The notes below the pieces were generated by a model. It was not told the origin of the DNA, did not search any database, and was given only the letters and a program-made list of their open reading frames with translations. The position numbers and the translations under genes were made by a program. Shown one piece after another: positions 1-11,232 of a stretch of DNA of 64,000 nt. The stretch comes from Agapanthus africanus (taxonomy: Eukaryota; Streptophyta; Magnoliopsida; Asparagales; Amaryllidaceae), in assembly GCA_030015575.1 (NCBI GenBank), contig JASDDO010000014.1, positions 165,945,911-166,009,910 of the forward strand, given 5' to 3'. Positions within the stretch are counted from its first letter, which is position 1; every line of letters begins with the position of its first letter.

Positions 1-572
1 TGGGTTTTTGTGCGGTATCTGTTTATTTTCCAGTTGTCTACATTGTTGTATCTAGTACTCTCCATCTACTTTCATGTATTGACTTAGAGACCAGTTGTGA
101 GGACGATGTATATTATTTTGTACACTGGTGTCGAGCTCGTTGTGAGCCGACTTTATTTATGCAGTTTTATATTTCATGTCGTTTTCACTTATATTGCTCA
201 TTTCTTCGCTACGGCATCGTATATTTTTATTGTGGTGATTGTTCCGCCGTTGGGCGTGATTGCTCCCATTTGGGATGCTTTATTTTTATTGTATATCATT
301 TTATTCATATATTGTCTTGTACCCGATTTCGGGGCTAGTTTTTACAAAGGAAATGCTGCCAAAATTTTTAAGATAATAATTTGAACTTTAAAGAATTTTT
401 CTAAATTACTTAAGGTTTTCTAAACGTTTTAAAAAATGTTTCTATTAAATGTTTAAAACATTCAATACTTTTATTGGTTTTGATTTCTGGGTTTCGGCTT
501 ATTTAGTCGCGTTACGCCTGTAGACGTTACGTGGTTAAGTGCCGGTCACGGGCCAAACTTTGGATCATGACA
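1..572 (+). mobile_element. Element F: right end of an LTR inserted in A's antisense gene
   Basis: AT-rich DNA that ends in GGATCATGACA at 572. Immediately after it, at 573, sequence homologous to the last exon of C's antisense gene begins (ATTTC..., compare 44770 onward), so 572/573 is an insertion junction. The CA end and the short phrases GTCACGGGCC and GGAAATGCTGCC resemble the ends of Tekay/Del-type Ty3/gypsy LTRs; that lineage call is from memory of the family and is inference. The left boundary and internal region are outside the window, so a solo LTR and a full element cannot be told apart. The expected TSD would be ATTTC (573-577). A 95-codon hydrophobic reading frame here has no recognisable domain. 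Confidence 0.6.
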
Positions 573-794
573 ATTTCGGATGGGTTGACGCTGAGACGGG
601 CGCTTGACTCTGCGGAGCGGGTCGTGCAGGACTACGCAGCTGTCATGCTGGGAACCGATGAAAAGCTTTCGTCTTGTTTGCAACAGCGGGCCCGAGTTGA
701 AGCGGAGCTGGCCGCGGCGGCCGATTGCGAGAAAGGATTGAGAGGAGCGTGCGAGCAGCTGGCTGATTTGTTGAAAATGCCTCCTCCTCAATAA
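573..794 (+). pseudogene. 3' fragment of A's antisense gene (coiled-coil C-terminus)
   Basis: The plus-strand frame ends at 794. Its last ~60 residues match the end of C's antisense gene (44788-44991): both have the short signature CLQQRARVEAELAAAA followed by a basic tail that ends after Leu-Ala-Asp-Leu/Phe-Leu-Lys. The sequence is rich in Glu, Arg and Ala and should form a coiled coil. Upstream exons are cut off by the LTR end at 572. It lies in the opposite orientation to A's gag-pol, as does the longer copy in C. Confidence 0.7.
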
Positions 795-1039
795 CCGTCT
801 TTGTATCCCCCTTTTTTATTGTAAACTTGCGGTCTATGAATAACATGTATTCATTTTGATTCCTTTGTGAAATGTATTTTGTATTCACTTGGCATGTGAC
901 ATATTTTATCTCATACTATCGTCTTCTTTTCTATGTCGTGTCATTGGCATGTGACTTTAGCAAATGTGGCCTGTAGATGATAGATAACAGTTCATCTTGA
1001 ACTCCTTGTAGGGTAGCGATGGATTAGGAAACAGGTTCA

Positions 1040-1530
1040 GGTCTGCTGCCTAAGACTTTTCAACTTTATGAGCCGTGAGGGTCTCAGAAAGACTTTTCTC
1101 CCTACGAGTCGAGAGGATGCTGTAGGTGTATTTTCTCCTTAGGAATCGTGAGGATTCCTAAGTGCGTTTTCTCTTGAGATTCGTAAGGATCTCACAAGAG
1201 AATTTTCTCCCTTACAAGTCGAGAGGACTCGTAAGTGGTTGTTTCCCTTCTTGTCGATAATCGACTTGGGAGAGTGTGGCCCGTGGATAGTATACAATAG
1301 TCCATCTTGGACCTCCTTATAGGGCAGCGATGGCTTAGGAAGCAGGTTCAGATCTACCGCCTAAGACTTTTCAATTTTATGAGCCGTGAGGGTCTCATAA
1401 AGACTTTTCTCCCCATGAGTCGTGAGGATCTCGTAGGTGTATTTTTTCCATAGGAGTCGTGAGGATTCCTAAGTGCGTTTTCTCTTGAGAGTCATAAGGA
1501 TCTCACAAGAGAATTTTCTTTTGTGCGAGT
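1040..1530. repeat. Hairpin-module array in A (two rounds)
   Basis: A series of short inverted repeats shares a common loop phrase (TCGTGAGGAT or similar) but has different stems. The clearest has arms CTTAGGAATC (1138-1147) and GATTCCTAAG (1153-1162) around a 5-nt loop. Others pair TTATGAG with CTCATAA and CTTACAAG with CTCGTAAG. The set occurs twice here (about 1065-1240 and 1375-1520), again at 25380-25900, and in C at 45260-45440 and 47450-47950. Confidence 0.75.
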
Positions 1531-1546
1531 TTAGACGTTCGTGGGT

Positions 1547-1787
1547 TGACTTGTTTCCGAGTCGAAGCATTGCTCCGACGGGGGTTCATTGGCTGACTTG
1601 TTTCCGAGACGAAGCTTTGTTCCGGTGGGAGGTCATTGGCTGACTTGTTTCCGAGACGGAGCGCTGTTCCGGCGGGGAGGTCGTTGGCTGACTTGTTTCC
1701 GGGTCAAAGCATTATTCCGACGAGGAGGTCATTGGTTGACTTGTTTCCGAGACGGAGCGTTGTTCCGGCGGGGAGGACATTGGTTGA
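1547..1787. repeat. 47-48-bp minisatellite, about five copies
   Basis: The phrase TGACTTGTTTCCG recurs at 1547, 1594, 1641, 1689 and 1737. A 107-codon open frame across it is a product of the repeat period. A shorter and more diverged version is at about 46470-46570 in C. Confidence 0.85.
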
Positions 1788-2075
1788 CATGCTTCGCTTT
1801 CTGCGGTATCGGGGTTGACTTGCTCCGCTTTCTGCGGTGTCGGGGTTTTACTTACTCCGCTTTTTGTGGTGTCGAGGTTGACTTGCTCCGCTTTCTGCGG
1901 TGTCGGGGTTGACTTTCTCCGCTTTCTGCGGTGTCGGGGTTGACTTGCTCAGCTTTCTGCGGTGTCGGGGTTTGACTTGCTCAGCTTTCTGCGGTGTCGG
2001 AGTTGACTTGCTCCGCTTTCTGCGGTGTCGGGGTTGAGTTGCTCCGCTTTCTGCGGTGCCGGGGTTGACTCTAGG
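1788..2075. repeat. 32-33-bp minisatellite, about nine copies
   Basis: The unit is built on CCGCTTTCTGCGG, itself a small hairpin (CCGC/GCGG around 5 nt), followed by TGTCGGGGTTGACTTG. It follows the 47-bp array directly. Confidence 0.85.
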
Positions 2076-4050
2076 TTGTCTGTGAACCGTAGAGTCTTAG
2101 AACTGGAGACTTTACCGTGGCTCCGATTGGTGATGTCGCATCCGTATTGTTAGTTGTATGTATGCCCTAGAGGCCAGTATTGTACAGATGATGTATATTA
2201 TATTGGATGCTTGGACATATATAGAGATGACTTTCTTGCTCGATATGATAGTATGCTATCTGGTTGCACTTTATCTTAACATGTATACTTGTCTCTTTAT
2301 ACTGTCTTAGAGTTACATGTTGGTAAAGCCCTGTCACGCCCCGCTTCCCAGTGTACGGCGAAGTGGACGCGACGAGGCCCGCTACGTATATACTCAGAAG
2401 TATATACGCTAAGCGTAACTAAGCAATATAAAGTAAATCACAAGAGACGAATAATATAAAAAATAACAGCAACTTTTATTAATAACATTCTTTTTACAAT
2501 GCAGGAAAAGAAAATACAACTGGAATGAAAAGCAATGCCTAAACAGTGGCATAACAGGAAATGAAATAAACTGGAAAGAACAAGGTACGATTATCTAGAG
2601 CTCTGGGTCTTCCTGGAACTGCTCTAAATCTTCACCGGTGGGCTCAATCTCAGCTTGGTCCAACGCACCTGACGACATTCAAAGAAGAAAGAGATAGAAT
2701 GTCGTCAGCGAACAGGTCGCTCGGTAAGTCCCAAAGATAAGATGAATGAGAATGACAGAGTAACAGTATTTTCTAAAGTATTATATTGTGAATATTATGG
2801 AATATTGTGTATCGCTGTTGTTTGTAGCTTGGTACAGAGGGATGCCAGTGTATACGAGGGGGATCTCTATATGCTAGAGATCAGGGCAAAAGGAAAGTAC
2901 AAGGAACCGTTATGCCACGGTACAACAGCAATAGGATTCAGGTTAGGTGTCTTAATCTGACCACCTCGTGCCACCTCTAACACCTTCCGTACCAATCTAC
3001 CCCTTAAACCCCGTAGTGTTTTAACAGTATTGTAGTATTGGAATATGTAAGTTGGATGACTGACCAAAACCATGATATCAGTAAACATGTTGCAACTGTA
3101 TAATCAGGTAAATGGAATATCAGGATAATGGACGAATATCCATGGTTTGATTCAGTCAAAAAGGATATATTGTTAACTGGATTCAGGGTTTCATGTATTC
3201 AAAGTGTGTTGGAATATAAAAGAATATAAATTGACTTGAATCATATTCAAGTCAGAAATAGTCAGACTCTAACCCGAGTCAGACTAAAAGAAGATAATTT
3301 GAAGTTCAATATTAGCAAGGGGCCTTATTGTAATTTGTAAAACTTGAGGGGGTTTTATGTAAAAAGTACTATTGTATATTTTTTCAAAATACAACTCAAG
3401 ATAATTTGATTTATTTTAGGTTTTGGTGAAGTTTAAAGGTAAAACATGCTATGTTAAACTTAAAGGTATTATAGCGCAAGAATACGGTATTCGAAAACGT
3501 TATCATTTTATGTGTGAAATTTCATTCAAATTAAGTTCTACAAGTTTTGTGATCAAGATAAACATATTTAGGAGTGAGGTAATTGATTAAACTAAGAAAA
3601 ATGAAGTTCATGGTATTTTTATGAAAAGAATACGATTTTACAAAGAAGCTATCATTTCATGTGAAAAAGTTTGATTAAATTGGTTTATGGGTGATTAATA
3701 GTCAACATGAATATGGGTAGATAATATGTATTAGGTGACAAGTGGAAATTTATAGAAAAACCGAATCGGAAATCGGTTTGTCCGATTTCCGTCGGGTTCC
3801 AAAAAGTCGTATTTTTACATTCATAGAAAAGGGAGATAGAAGAGGTGGGACTTACGGTTTGGACAAGCTAATGAAGCTAATGGATGTGGTGGTTGCCGAT
3901 TCGTCGAAAGCGTCGCGAAGGTTCTGATCCGGTCGCCGGAATCCGTCGTCGATTTCGGCAGCGCTTCGCTTCTTGCTCTTCGTACCGAGTTCTCGAGAAT
4001 TTGAGAGAGTAGACTTAGAGTGGTGAGGTGAAATGGTAGAGGGTAGGGGT

Positions 4051-4085
4051 CTTTATATAGGGCTAGGCTAGGGTTAGGGTTAGGA
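4051..4085 (-). promoter_or_regulatory. E LTR1 TATA box with telo-box-like repeats
   Basis: On the minus strand CTATATAAAG (4051-4060) lies just downstream of CCTAACCCTAACCCTAG (4069-4085). The AACCCTA unit is the plant telo-box core, known from promoters of translation genes. A GC-rich block (about 4250-4330) is further upstream. The same arrangement is at 8934 and 13828 in the other LTRs. Confidence 0.6.
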
Positions 4086-4464
4086 TAAAAAATATTAAAA
4101 GAAAATATAAAAAAACATTAAAAATTCATTAAAAATCATTAAACCTAGGAGTAAAAGGGATTTATTGGCCAAATCAAAACCGATCCAGGTATAATAAGTG
4201 TGCAAGAGGGTTGACCAAGTCAAGAGCCAACTTTTCTCAGTTGGTAACTCGGTCGTCCGGCCAAGTCCGGCCGGACCGAGTCGGCCGATTCGCCGGCCGG
4301 CGGCGCCGAGTCGGGCCGAGTCAGGCTTCCAGTGGCCGGGGATTTTCTGGGGGTACAATTTGGTATATTTACTTTTTGTTGTCCAGTACATATTTTGGGA
4401 GTTATGGCCTTTTTACCGTTGACTTCCAAAAAAAAAATTAAAACAAAATAAATACAAAAATAAT

Positions 4465-4536
4465 GTGGGGCATGGGATTTGAACTCCGGTGGCTTGGTTC
4501 AGCAGTGCAAGGTATTACCAATAAGCTATAAGCTCC
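4465..4536 (-). other. tRNA-like sequence in E LTR1
   Basis: The minus strand has an A-box-like stretch TAGCTTATTGGTAATACC and, about 30 nt on, a B-box-like GAGTTCAAATCC. Acceptor arms do not pair and the T stem has a mismatch, so it is not a tRNA gene. It may be a decayed tRNA or SINE head inside the LTR. Copies: 9356-9427 and 14251-14321; the last reads TAGCTCATTGGTA, closer to a real A box. Confidence 0.5.
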
Positions 4537-4785
4537 TTCTTGTAATTATTGTGGTTTTTAATTACTTAAACTGATAGCAGCAAGAATAAATACTCCTAGT
4601 ATACATTAAATTTAAAGTAATTTCTTGTACACTAAAAATGGAGTTATTTCATTCTTGTAGCTTGTAATTAAAACAAAAATAATTACCTAAATCTTATGCT
4701 CAGGCTAAAATACCCCTTTGTGGATTCTAAAAATATTTTGAAAAAAAATTTGTATAGGAAAAAGTGTATAAGAAAATTATGGTTG

Positions 4786-6127
4786 TTACATTCTACCCTC
4801 CTTATAAAAATTTCGTCCTCGAAATTTGTAAAAGGAAATTGTAACAGTGCAAAAAAGTTTGGCGAATAAAAGTGATACAATGGTGAAAAAAAAAGGCTTA
4901 CCGGTGTTACCTTGACCTACAGTCTCGGCTTCTACAGCTTCTAATGTGAAGGTCTGTCGCCGTGGTATATTCCTTCTAGCTGGAGGCACATTCTGCCTTT
5001 GAGACCTATTTTTCTGCCCTCTAGGCATGTCCCTCATCGCCTGTTGGAATTGGTGAGTAGGCTGTGCAGGTGGTGGAGCAAGTAGTGCAGGACGAGTTGC
5101 AGGAGCCTGGATGGTTGGCCGCTGCGGTTGGTTGGTGTATGTATGAGATGAGTTGCTGTTGTAAGGACAGTTCCCAATTCCGTGGTTGGATGCGCCACAA
5201 ATTAGACACAGGCCTTTTACGCGCCTACAGTCCTTCCACAAATGTCCCTTTCTATGGCAGTAATGGAAAATTTCTTCAGTCCTCCTGGGTTCAAACAATG
5301 GCCTGGAAGAGGCTCCACCTGCTATCTGGTTGGCAGGGCGCTTGACTCCTGCAGACTGAGGTCTGCCCCTCTCTTTTATTACTGCCTCATAACTGCGGGC
5401 AGCTTCTAGAGCTTCCTCGTGAGTCAAGAACTTTCCTGTGGCTAGAGCAGCCTTAATCTCGGTGTCCAAACCTTGTTGAAAACGACGGCTCTGATCTCGT
5501 CCGTCGGTATCAAGTGTGCCGCGAATCTGTTTAAAGATTGTGTTAGCTGTGTAGTATGTGATATTTAAAAATTGAACTATTGTGACATATCTTACCGGCT
5601 CAACATAGTGAACTCAGCATCGTATTCATCTACCGATTTCTCCCACATTGATCCTTGCTGTAGATGAATAAACTGCTGCTCCATAGCAAACCTGGCAGTC
5701 ACAGGGAAATATTTCGCGTCAAACTTCTCGCGAAATGTCTTCCATTCGATCGGCTGTACCAGACGGGTTTCTTCCGCCTTCCACCAATTGCGAGCGTTAT
5801 CCGTGAGCTGTAGCTTCGCTACACGGACCCAAGCGTTATCTGGCACTTGAGCTGCTGTCAGATCGTCTTCAATGCTTTGTGCCCATTCTTCTGCTTCGAG
5901 AGGGCTTCCTTTACCCGAGAGTTGCTTTGGGTGCAAAGCTCTGAATTGCTTTATTCCCGGTGCATCTGTCTCAGGACGGCTCAAAAGTTGTTGCTGTCCC
6001 TCGAGAAGACTGCTGATCGCATCGAATAGCATTGTTTGCTCAGTGGGTGGTGCGGAAACAGCTGGTGTGAGAGGTAGTGCTGATGGGGTGTTGTTGAGTT
6101 GGTGCTGGTGTTGTTCGGGGAATCCAT
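4786..6127 (-). pseudogene. Decayed gag of E, internal region 1
   Basis: Same protein as the copy at 9677-11020 but disabled. A T is missing near 6099 just after the start codon (6125-6127), and a G is missing near 5487 shortly after the intron, so the frame is lost twice. The first zinc-knuckle cysteine is replaced by Phe (TGC to TTC at about 5267), so the first knuckle reads FHYCHRKGHLWKDC. The 69-bp intron (5527-5595) is kept. The three changes absent from the sister copy suggest independent decay after the tandem formed. Confidence 0.85.
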
Positions 6128-6339
6128 AATCCTGAAGAAAAATTTGGATTAGGACAGAATCAATTACATGAAATGATAAGATTCAAGGAATAGAGATTTG
6201 CAAGTTTCAAAGAACATGAATTGTAAAGAATGTTTTAGTTGCTGGTTCTTGTGTTATATTGCTTAGGTTGTTCACGCAGACCAGAACTGCATGACAGGGA
6301 TTCATACAGCTCTGACCTGCATGGGCCACCAACAAAACC

Positions 6340-9300
6340 TGTCACGCCCCGCTTCCCAGTGTACGGCGAAGTGGACGCGACGAGGCCCGCTACGTATATA
6401 CTCAGAAGTATATACGCTAAGCGTAACTAAGCAATATAAAGTAAATCACAAGAGACGAATAATATAAAAAATAAAAGCAACTTTTATTAATAACATTCTT
6501 TTTACAATGCAGGAAAAGAAAATACAACTGGAATGAAAAGCAATGCCTAAACAGTGGCATAACAGGAAATGAAATAAACTGTAAAGAACAAGGTACGATT
6601 ATCTAGAGCTCTGGGTCTTCCTGGAACTGCTCCAAATCTTCACCGGTGGGCTCAATCTCAGCTTGGTCCAACGCACCTGACGACATTCAAAGAAGAAAGA
6701 GATAGAATGTCGTCAGCGAACAGGTCGCTCGGTAAGTCCCAAAGATAAGAAGAATGAGAATGACAGAGTAACAGTATTTTCTAAAGTATTATATTGTGAA
6801 TATTATGGAACATTGTGTATCGCTGTTGTTTGTAGCTTGGTACAGAAGGATGCCAGTGTATACGAGGGGGATCTCTATATGCTAGAGATCAGGGTAAAAG
6901 GAAAGTACAAGGAACCGTTATGCCACGGTACAACAGCAATAGGATTCAGGTTAGGTGTCTTAATCTGACCACCTCGTGCCACCTCTAACACCTTCCGTAC
7001 CAATCTACCCCTTAAACCCCGTAGTGTTTTAACAGTATTGTAGTATTGGAATATGTAAGTTGGATGACTGACCAAAACCATGATATCAGTAAACATGTTG
7101 CAACTGTATAATCAGGTAAATGAAATATCAGGATAATGGATGAATATCCATGGTTTGATTCAGTCAAAAAGGATATATTGTTAACTGGATTCAGGGTTTC
7201 ATGTATTCAAAGTGTGTTAAAATATAAAAGAATATAGATTGACTTGAATCATATTCAAGTCAGAAATAGTCAGACTCTAACCCGAGTCAGACTAAAAGAA
7301 GATAATTTGAAGTTCAATATTAGCCAGGGGCCTTATTGTAATTTGTAAAACTTGAGGGGTTTTTATGTAAAACGTACTTTTGTATATTTTTTCAAAATAC
7401 ACCTCAAGCGTTTATTATTCGTCTTTATTGTTGTAATGAATGTGAATTTTATTTGTGTTATTCTAGTGAATATATCCTAATAAAAGTATTAATTGTTTTA
7501 TCTGAAGTTCATGGTATTTTAGTGTAACTTTTAATCTTGTAATTTTTTAGAAAAAATGTGGAAACTTTATATTAGGATAAAATAGGTGTTAAAATGATAA
7601 TTATATATATTAACACATGAATAATTTTTAAATGAATATTTTATTTTCAAAAATCTCATTTTCCTTAAATATCGTATTTTAAACCTTCCGAGACCGAATG
7701 CTCCTTGCGGAGGTCTGAATCTCGCACTACTAGCCTGCGGGTGCACGATGAACCGTACTATCCCTAACAGGTTCCCCAAAAGTGGGTTGTAGCGGCACTT
7801 TGCTTAGGTTTTATAAACACTTCTCATTTAGGAAAACGGTTTTATAAATATAAGGTATTTATTTGCAAAAGAGTTTAGTTTTCCGTATTTTAGTTGTTAG
7901 GGTTGCTTAAGCCAACTAGCCTACTTCTAAGGTCTAAACGATGAGTCATTAGAAGCCTCAAATCGCCTCTTCACCGTCAATTGCGGCCAGGTAAGTGCCA
8001 GGTAAGTGGGAAGGAACCACAGTCGTGCGCCTAATTAAAAACCACTAGCCTTAGACACACTTGCCTAGGCACCACAAGACAGTTTAGATAAACGATCGAT
8101 ATCCATGACCAATCGTGCTTTCCTTTTATTAAAAGATTTTATTTAGAAAAGTTTACAATTTAATGCTTTCAATAAAGATTCTAAAGATTAGGGTATTTTA
8201 GTGAAAAGTCCTGTAATTTCGTATTCTATGATTTGATATTTATCAATTAGGGTTATATTGAGTGTGTGTAGAGGTAGGTCATTACCTCGTGATTTATTTT
8301 AGGTTTTGGTGAAATTTAAAGGTAAAACATGCTATGTTAAACTTAAAGGTATTATAGCGCAAGAATACGGTATTCGAAAACGTTATCATTTTATGTGTGA
8401 AATTTCATTCAAATTAAGTTCTATAAGTTTTGTTATCAAGATAAACATATTTAGGAGTGAGGTAATTGATTAAACTAAGAAAAATGAAGTTCATGGTATT
8501 TTTATGAAAAGAATACGGTTTTACAAAGAAGCTATCATTTCATGTGAAAAAGTTTGATTAAATTGGTTTATGGGTGATTAATAGTCAACATGAATATGGG
8601 TAGATAATATGTATTAGGTGACAAGTGGAAATTTATAGAAAAACCGAATCGGAAATCGGTTTGTCCGATTTCCGTCGGGTTCCAAAAACTCGTATTTTTA
8701 TATTCATAGAAAAGAGAGATAGAAGAGGTGGGACTTACGGTTTGGACAAGCTATTGAAGCTAATGGATGTGGTGGTTGCCGATTCGTCGAAAGCGTCGAG
8801 AAGGTTCTGATCCGGTCGCCGGAATCCGTCGTCGATTTCGGCAGCGCTTCGCTTCTTGCTCTTCGTACCGAGTTCTCGAGAATTTGAGAGAGTAGACTTA
8901 GAGTGGTGAGGTGAAATGGTAGAGGGTAGGGGTCTTTATATAGGGCTAGGCTAGGGTTAGGGTTAGGATAAAAAATATTAAAAGAAAATATAAAAAAACA
9001 TTAAAAATTCATTAAAAATCATTAAACCTAGGAGTAAAAGGGATTTATTGGCCAAATAAAAACCGATCCAGGTATAATAAGTGTGCAAGAGGGTTGACCA
9101 AGTCAAGATCCAACTTTTCTCAGTTGGTGACTCGGCCGTCCGGCCAAGTCCGGCCGGATCGGCCGGACCGAGTCGGCCGATTCGCCGGCCGGAGGCGCCG
9201 AGTCGGGCCGAGTCAGGCTTCCAGTGGCCGGGGATTTTCTGGGGGTACAATTTGGTATATTTACTTTTTGTTGTCCAGTACATATTTTGGGAGTTATGGC

Positions 9301-9681
9301 CTTTTTACCGTTGACTTCCAAAAAAAAATTAAAACAAAATAAATACAAAAATAATGTGGGGCATGGGATTTGAACTCCGGTGGCTTGGTTCAGCAGTGCA
9401 AGGTATTACCAATAAGCTATAAGCTCCTTCTTGTAATTATTGTGGTTTTTAATTACTTAAACTGATAGCAGCAAGAATAAATACTCCTAGTATACATTAA
9501 ATTTAAAGTAATTTCTTATACACTAAAAATGGAGTTATTTCATTCTTGTAGCTTGTAATTAAAACAAAAATAATTACCTAAATCTTATGCTCAGGCTAAA
9601 ATACCCCTTTGTGGATTTTAAAAATATTTTGAAAAAAAATTTGTATAGGAAAAAGTGTATAAGAAAATTATGGTTGTTACA
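6340..9681 (-). repeat. E LTR2 (3342 bp, shared by both units)
   Basis: Full-length form. It holds a TATA box at 8934-8943, a tRNA-like sequence at 9356-9427, and a ~170-bp module (7957-8130) also found in the leader of element B. The minus strand has no open frame worth calling. Confidence 0.9.
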
Positions 9682-11020
9682 TTCTACCCTCCTTATAAAA
9701 ATTTCGTCCTCGAAATTTGTAAAAGGAAAGTGTAACAGTGCAAAAAAGTTTGGCGAATAAAAGTGATACAATGGTGAAAAAAAAAGGCTTACCGGTGTTA
9801 CCTTGACCTACAGTCTCGGCTTCTACAGCTTCTAATGTGAAGGTCTGTCGCCGTGGTATATTCCTTCTAGCTGGAGGCACATTCTGCCTTTGAGACCTAT
9901 TTCTCTGCCCTCTAGGCATGTCCCTCATCGCCTGTTGGAATTGGTGAGTAGGCTGTGCAGGTGGTGGAGCAGGTAGTGCAGGACAAGTTGCAGGAGCCTG
10001 GATGGTTGGCCGCTGCGGTTGGTTGGTGTATGTATGAGATGAGTTGCTGTTGTAAGGACAGTTCCCAATTCCGTGGTTGGATGCGCCACAAATTAGACAC
10101 AGGCCTTTTGCGCGCCTACAGTCCTTCCACAAATGTCCCTTTCTATGGCAGTAATGGCAAATTTCTTCAGTCCTCCTGGGTTCAAACAATGGCCTGGAAG
10201 AGGCTCCACCTGCTATCTGGTTGGCAGGGCGCTTGACTCCTGCAGACTGAGGTCTGCCCCTCTCTTTTATTACTGCCTCATAACTGCGGGCAGCTTCTAG
10301 AGCTTCCTCGTGAGTCAAGAACTTTCCTGTGGCTAGAGCAGCCTTAATCTCGGTGTCCAAACCTTGTTGAAAACGACGGGCTCTGATCTCGTCCGTCGGT
10401 ATCAAGTGTGCCGCGAATCTGTTTAAAGATTGTGTTAGCTGTGTAGTATGCGATATTTAAAAATTGAACTATTGTGACATATCTTACCGGCTCAACATAG
10501 TGAACTCAGCATCGTATTCATCTACCGATTTCTCCCACATTGATCCTTGCTGTAGATGAATAAACTGCTGCTCCATAGCGAACCTGGCAGTCACAGGGAA
10601 ATATTTCGCGTCAAACTTCTCGCGAAATGTCTTCCATTCGATCGGCTGTACCAGACGGGTTTCTTCCGCCTTCCACCAATTGCGAGCGTTATCCGTGAGC
10701 TGTAGCTTCGCTACACGGACCCAAGCATTATCTGGCACTTGAGCTGCTGTCAGATCGTCTTCAATGCTTTGTGCCCATTCTTCTGCTTCGAGAGGGCTTC
10801 CTTTACCCGAGAATTGCTTTGGGTGCAAAGCTCTGAATTGCTTTATTCCCGGTGCATCTGTCTCAGGACGGCTTAAAAGTTGTTGCTGTCCCTCGAGAAG
10901 ACTGCGGATCGCATCGAATAGCATTGTTTGCTCAGTGGGTGGTGCGGAAACAGCTGGTGTGAGAGGTAGTGCTGATGGGGTATTGTTGAGTTTGGTGCTG
11001 GTGTTGTTCGGGGAATCCAT
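9677..11020 (-). CDS. gag: Gag polyprotein of element E, two exons
   Basis: Nucleocapsid-type protein that packages element RNA. The start is the ATG at 11018-11020, the first in the internal region. Exon 1 (11020-10488) carries the capsid-like Retrotrans_gag region (NARNWWKAEE, then WKTFREKFDAKYFP). It stops in TAA unless the 69-bp intron 10419-10487 is removed, after which the frame continues as RFAAHLIPTDEIRAR, the expected gypsy gag order. The spliced length is 1275 bp (424 residues). Exon 2 carries two CCHC knuckles, CHYCHRKGHLWKDC and CLICGASNHGIGNC, each C-x2-C-x4-H-x4-C, then a Gln/Pro-rich tail. The last ~40 residues come from sequence toward the LTR and may be non-native: a second donor-like GGTAAG lies just after Asn-Thr. 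No pol follows, so enzymes must come from another element. Confidence 0.82.
9682..9694 (-). promoter_or_regulatory. Polypurine tract of E, unit 2
   Basis: The minus strand reads AAGGAGGGTAGAA directly before the LTR start TGTAAC. It primes plus-strand DNA in LTR elements. The same tract is at 4791-4803. Confidence 0.7.
10419..10487 (-). other. Predicted 69-bp intron in E gag
   Basis: Donor G|GTAAGATA and acceptor AAACAG|A on the minus strand, AT-rich between them, with a CTAAC branch-like site about 20 nt before the acceptor. Removal is in phase 2 and restores one frame. Both internal regions keep it. Confidence 0.75.
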
Positions 11021-11232
11021 AATCCTGAAGAAAAATTTGGATTAGGACAGAATCAATTACATGAAATGATAAGATTCAAGGAATAGAGATTTGCAAGTTT
11101 CAAAGAACATGAATTGTAAAGAATGTTTTAGTTGCTGGTTCTTGTGTTATATTGCTTAGGTTGTTCACGCAGACCAGAACTGCATGACAGGGATTCATAC
11201 AGCTCTGACCTGCATGGGCCACCAACAAAACC

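Larger units (their letters stand above)
795..2147 (-). mobile_element. Element A 3' noncoding region, left segment
   Basis: No gene. It aligns by eye with 44992-46640 of element C: the same order of phrases, the same hairpin modules, and the same TSD context around the D site (GATGTCGCATCC here, GATGTCGCGTCC at 46630 in C). It contains the hairpin-module arrays and two minisatellites listed separately. 2143-2147 (CGTAT) is the left TSD of D. Confidence 0.75.
2332..4790 (-). repeat. E LTR1 (short form, 2459 bp)
   Basis: Same ends as LTR2 and LTR3, but it lacks about 880 bp that they carry (7409-8290 in LTR2). At the join (3398-3410) there is a copy of AAGATAATTTGA, which also occurs just upstream at 3290-3301. 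This looks like filler DNA from a repaired deletion. In the direction of transcription this is the 3'-most LTR. Confidence 0.9.

Noticed and set aside
97-384. 95-codon hydrophobic frame that looks like a membrane protein
   Set aside because: It lies in AT-rich LTR sequence of F, has no known domain, and Phe/Ile/Tyr richness follows from base composition.
1589-1912. 107-codon frame with repeated Leu-Thr-Cys-Phe units
   Set aside because: It is translation of the 47-bp and 32-bp minisatellites; the repeat period keeps frames open.
4067-4086. Telomere or interstitial telomere array
   Set aside because: Only two to three repeat units are present and they occur at the same LTR position in each copy, so they are a promoter motif.
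4465-4536. Functional tRNA gene on the minus strand
   Set aside because: Acceptor ends do not pair and the T stem is mismatched; only A- and B-box resemblance remains.
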